A DNA stretch of 64,000 nucleotides. It comes from Sphingobacterium sp. SRCM116780 (lineage in GTDB: Bacteria; Bacteroidota; Bacteroidia; Sphingobacteriales; Sphingobacteriaceae). The DNA lies in the NCBI RefSeq assembly GCF_021442025.1, contig NZ_CP090446.1, positions 3,348,001 through 3,412,000 of the forward strand, read 5' to 3'. Positions 63,960-64,000 of this stretch are shown here, piece by piece. The position numbers were made by a program, and so were the translations under genes. Under the pieces are notes generated by a model that was not told where the DNA came from, made no database searches, and saw only the letters and a list, made by a program, of their open reading frames with translations. How positions within the stretch are numbered: position 1 is the first letter of the stretch; each line of letters starts with the position of its first letter.

Positions 63960-64000
63960 CTGTATTGTTAAAATATTTCATAATCAACCAAAACCAATTA

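Overview
The window comes from a Bacteroidota chromosome, most likely a Sphingobacterium-type member of the Sphingobacteriaceae. It is AT-rich. It carries a SusC/SusD pair with a hybrid two-component regulator, heparinase-like and GH88 enzymes, and a two-part DUF6443-type RHS locus. It also shows promoters of the Bacteroidota kind (TTTG, about 19 bases, TAnnTTTG). The genus is inferred; there is no rRNA to confirm it.

Layout: (1) 1-1086, the start of a ribosomal protein operon read leftwards (rplC, rplD cut by the window edge), with its own promoter and a leader hairpin. (2) 1223-16550, a polysaccharide utilization locus for a uronate-containing glycan, probably a glycosaminoglycan: susC-susD-DUF2264-GH88 leftwards, a divergent hybrid regulator gene, then a second leftward unit of a heparinase II/III-like lyase and a second GH88. 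(3) 16599-27547, housekeeping genes: CoA-binding protein and serine hydrolase, pdhA-pdhC, hisS, rnc, acpP-fabF, and rightward IPExxxVDY gene and pyk. (4) 27548-29781, a dense inverted-repeat region and an IS3-like insertion sequence with unusual iterated end repeats. (5) 30545-40891, an RHS polymorphic toxin locus: two signal-peptide-bearing RHS proteins, the second tipped with a lipase-like domain and followed by a membrane immunity candidate. Behind it are an orphan RHS tip with a ParB-like toxin domain and its immunity candidate, a frameshifted fossil toxin, and two more immunity candidates. Two copies of a ~240-base element with covarying hairpins are interleaved with RHS-core fragments. 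(6) 40941-52312, a mixed region: two-component system, PAP2 phosphatase, SAM riboswitch and metE, ssb and several small Bacteroidota-specific genes. (7) 52618-61220, a tightly packed leftward lipid-metabolism cluster (CDP-alcohol phosphotransferase, CdsA, patatin-like protein, SDR, PAP2/dual-specificity phosphatase fusion, hydrolase/methyltransferase fusion), followed by a lipoprotein and a TPM-domain protein. (8) 61229-64000, an ABC-F ATPase, trmD, and a promoter plus a 20-codon leader peptide with three tandem Trp codons. The last is most likely the attenuator of a trp operon lying just beyond the window.

Most notable for follow-up are the RHS cassette array with its covarying repeat element, the Trp leader peptide at the right edge, the lipid cluster with altered active-site motifs in two enzymes, and the iterated end repeats of the insertion sequence. 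All functions are read from motifs by eye; no database search was possible.
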